NCBI GenBank assembly: GCA_964526475.1
Contig: CAZGKF010000027.1
Coordinates: forward strand, 1 to 43,977
Length of the DNA: 43,977 nucleotides
Direction of reading: 5' to 3'
Origin: CAYVTV01 sp964526475
GTDB taxonomy: Bacteria > Bacteroidota > Bacteroidia > Bacteroidales > GCA-2748055
Shown here: positions 43,022 to 43,977 of the stretch, in pieces
Layout of the letters: every line of letters starts with the position of its first letter
How positions within the stretch are numbered: the first letter of the stretch is position 1
Position numbers and translations under genes: made by a program
The notes under the pieces: model-generated
Database searches by the model: none
The model's input: only the letters and a program-made list of their open reading frames with translations
Told to the model about the DNA's origin: nothing

Positions 43022-43240
43022 TCAAAAATCTGTAAAAAATTTTCTGTTTCTTTTGCAATATTTTATTTCATGTCCCTTCATTCTTAAATTACAGAGCATG
43101 CGCTTTATTGTTCTTTCAGAACATTCGAACTTATCTGCTGCCTCACCGAGCGACAGCAATCTTCCTTTTTGAATCATTTCCAGTAAATAATCCATCCTTT
43201 CCGAATATGTGAGATAATCCATAAAATGAAAATTTATCAA
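43022..43240 (-). CDS. Small DeoR-like helix-turn-helix regulator
   Basis: A 72-residue protein that is little more than one winged-helix domain: ERMDYLLEMIQKGRLLSLGEAADKF (helices 1-2), ECSERTIKRMLCNLRMKGHEI (recognition helix), then the wing KYCKRNRKFFTDF. An internal ATG at 43222 would give 66 residues and is equally possible. It has no sensor domain. It stands first in line before the small exported proteins on the same strand and probably controls them; that role is inferred. Confidence 0.85.
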   Translation of the reverse strand: MINFHFMDYLTYSERMDYLLEMIQKGRLLSLGEAADKFECSERTIKRMLCNLRMKGHEIKYCKRNRKFFTDF

Positions 43241-43626
43241 CTACCCACTTTATTAAAAAACCCAGGGAAAAACTGCCTCTGCTAAAAACAGTTTTTTATA
43301 AAAATTCCCGGTTCTCTGTTTTGTGCGCTGCACCTTAGCTCAGGAACTTAATTGTTTAATCCGCATTCTCGTTCCATTTATTCTCAAATCATTACATGCG
43401 TAAAGGCTTGCAATTTGGGTATAGCATTGCGCAAAACAGGAAAAGCGGAAAAAATGAGGGCTATAAGCCAGGGGTAGTATTGACCTGTTACTTCTTTGAT
43501 AATAAAAAGCCCGGGAATAAGGAGTTGGTGGTAAATATTGCAGAAAAATATTATTCCTTCAGCAATTGCTGCGGTAAAGAAAAATCCTTTTTTTGCCGGA
43601 TGTCATATTTAGTGGCTTCCATTCAT
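43241..43626. other. Intergenic region with a weak hairpin and a palindrome
   Basis: AAAAACTG (43268-43275) and CAGTTTTT (43289-43296) form a hairpin that could stop transcription in either direction. CAGCAATTGCTG (43560-43571) is a perfect 12-bp palindrome. A plus-strand open frame from 43396 runs on over the downstream minus-strand gene and is not accepted. No gene is called here. Confidence 0.4.
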
Positions 43627-43977
43627 TTAAAACGCCGAAACAAAACCTATACTGGCTTTTCCGAATTCATCCCCGGAGAAATACCGGGTATATTCTCCAA
43701 CCAGCCTTACGTTCCTCCTCAGCAGGTAACCGGCATGGAGAGTGGCAGTTTTATAATTAAGATCGGTAAAGTCCGATTCCATCCAGTTGACAAGTCCGGT
43801 CAGATACCAATCGCTCATATCACCCTGAGGTGCATAGATGAGTTCGGCAAAACCTCCATGTGTCAGCACATCATCTACCTGCAACATATCGGGAATTGCT
43901 ATAAGTTTTGAATCTGTTCTTCTAAGGTATTGTATATTAAATATGATTTTCTCAGAAAAAAGTGAAACATCGGGACC
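43627..43977 (-). CDS. C-terminal part of an outer-membrane beta-barrel protein (cut by window end)
   Basis: The last 116 residues of a larger protein whose start lies beyond the window. The frame is open to the very edge (…SEKIIFNIQYLRRTDSKLIA). It shows strands with alternating polar and aromatic residues (WYLTGLVNWMESD; LHAGYLLRRNVRLVGEYTRYF) and ends KASIGFVSAF, with the terminal phenylalanine of outer-membrane barrels recognised by BAM. It looks porin-like. The substrate and full length cannot be judged. Confidence 0.8.
   Translation of the reverse strand, partial: GPDVSLFSEKIIFNIQYLRRTDSKLIAIPDMLQVDDVLTHGGFAELIYAPQGDMSDWYLTGLVNWMESDFTDLNYKTATLHAGYLLRRNVRLVGEYTRYFSGDEFGKASIGFVSAF

Noticed and set aside
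43396..43911. Plus-strand open frame of 171 residues near the window end
   Set aside because: It runs antisense over the C-terminus of an outer-membrane protein whose minus-strand frame is clearly protein-like. The first 75 codons look less random but have no family resemblance or promoter I can support.
1..43977. tRNA or rRNA genes
   Set aside because: I looked for T-arm-like GGTTCGAATCC sequences and long conserved rRNA stretches and saw none; a covariance search was not possible here.

Overview
The window is chromosomal DNA of a member of the Bacteroidota, most likely an environmental Bacteroidales/Marinilabiliales-type organism (lineage inferred, not tested by phylogeny). Several signs agree: the conserved block bamD - rpoZ/Rpb6-like - coaBC - DUF4835 - recN; a SusC/SusD pair; two proteins with type IX secretion (T9SS) sorting domains; a GLPGLI protein; a sphingolipid-type alpha-oxoamine synthase; and promoters of the Bacteroidota -7 form TAnnTTTG in front of many genes. 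I see no rRNA, tRNA, CRISPR array, integrase or complete transposase.

Layout. 1-224: intergenic DNA with two small palindromes. 225-5223 (minus): housekeeping operon bamD, omega-like RNA polymerase subunit, coaBC (split by a frameshift in an 11-A run), DUF4835 and recN. 5305-7723: a serine palmitoyltransferase-like enzyme facing thioredoxin reductase. 7724-8357: a gene-free stretch with two minus-strand hairpin/terminator structures that may include a small RNA. 8358-14117 (minus): two T9SS cargo proteins that are paralogous in their C-terminal halves. 14343-19132: a TPR/SpoIIE phosphatase, MeaB GTPase and a DUF1573 protein. 19335-24211 (plus): a large TolB/barrel-like protein, a half-size TSUP transporter and an M20 amidohydrolase. 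24287-24454 (minus): a 55-residue 2[4Fe-4S] ferredoxin with its own terminator. 24674-26277: a small inverted-repeat element and dihydrolipoamide dehydrogenase.

26278-26884 is repeat-rich intergenic DNA running into the promoter of amtB-glnK (ammonium uptake and its PII regulator). 28826-30110 holds glutamate formimidoyltransferase. Directly behind it lies a decayed remnant of the cyclodeaminase domain to which it was probably once fused. 30273-36353 is a SusC-SusD-lipoprotein operon with a clear promoter and terminator. 36354-38470 is an accessory patch with two toxin-antitoxin modules of opposite gene order among REP-like repeats. 38656-43240 (minus) reads as one candidate cassette: a small HTH regulator, two paralogous small exported proteins with paired cysteines, a GLPGLI protein and a carboxypeptidase-regulatory/TonB-receptor-like outer-membrane barrel. 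The window closes inside the C-terminus of another outer-membrane protein.

The most rewarding places to look again are the small-secreted-protein/GLPGLI/barrel cassette, the cyclodeaminase remnant after ftcD, the split coaBC, the minus-strand hairpin region upstream of trxB, and the repeats at the amtB promoter.
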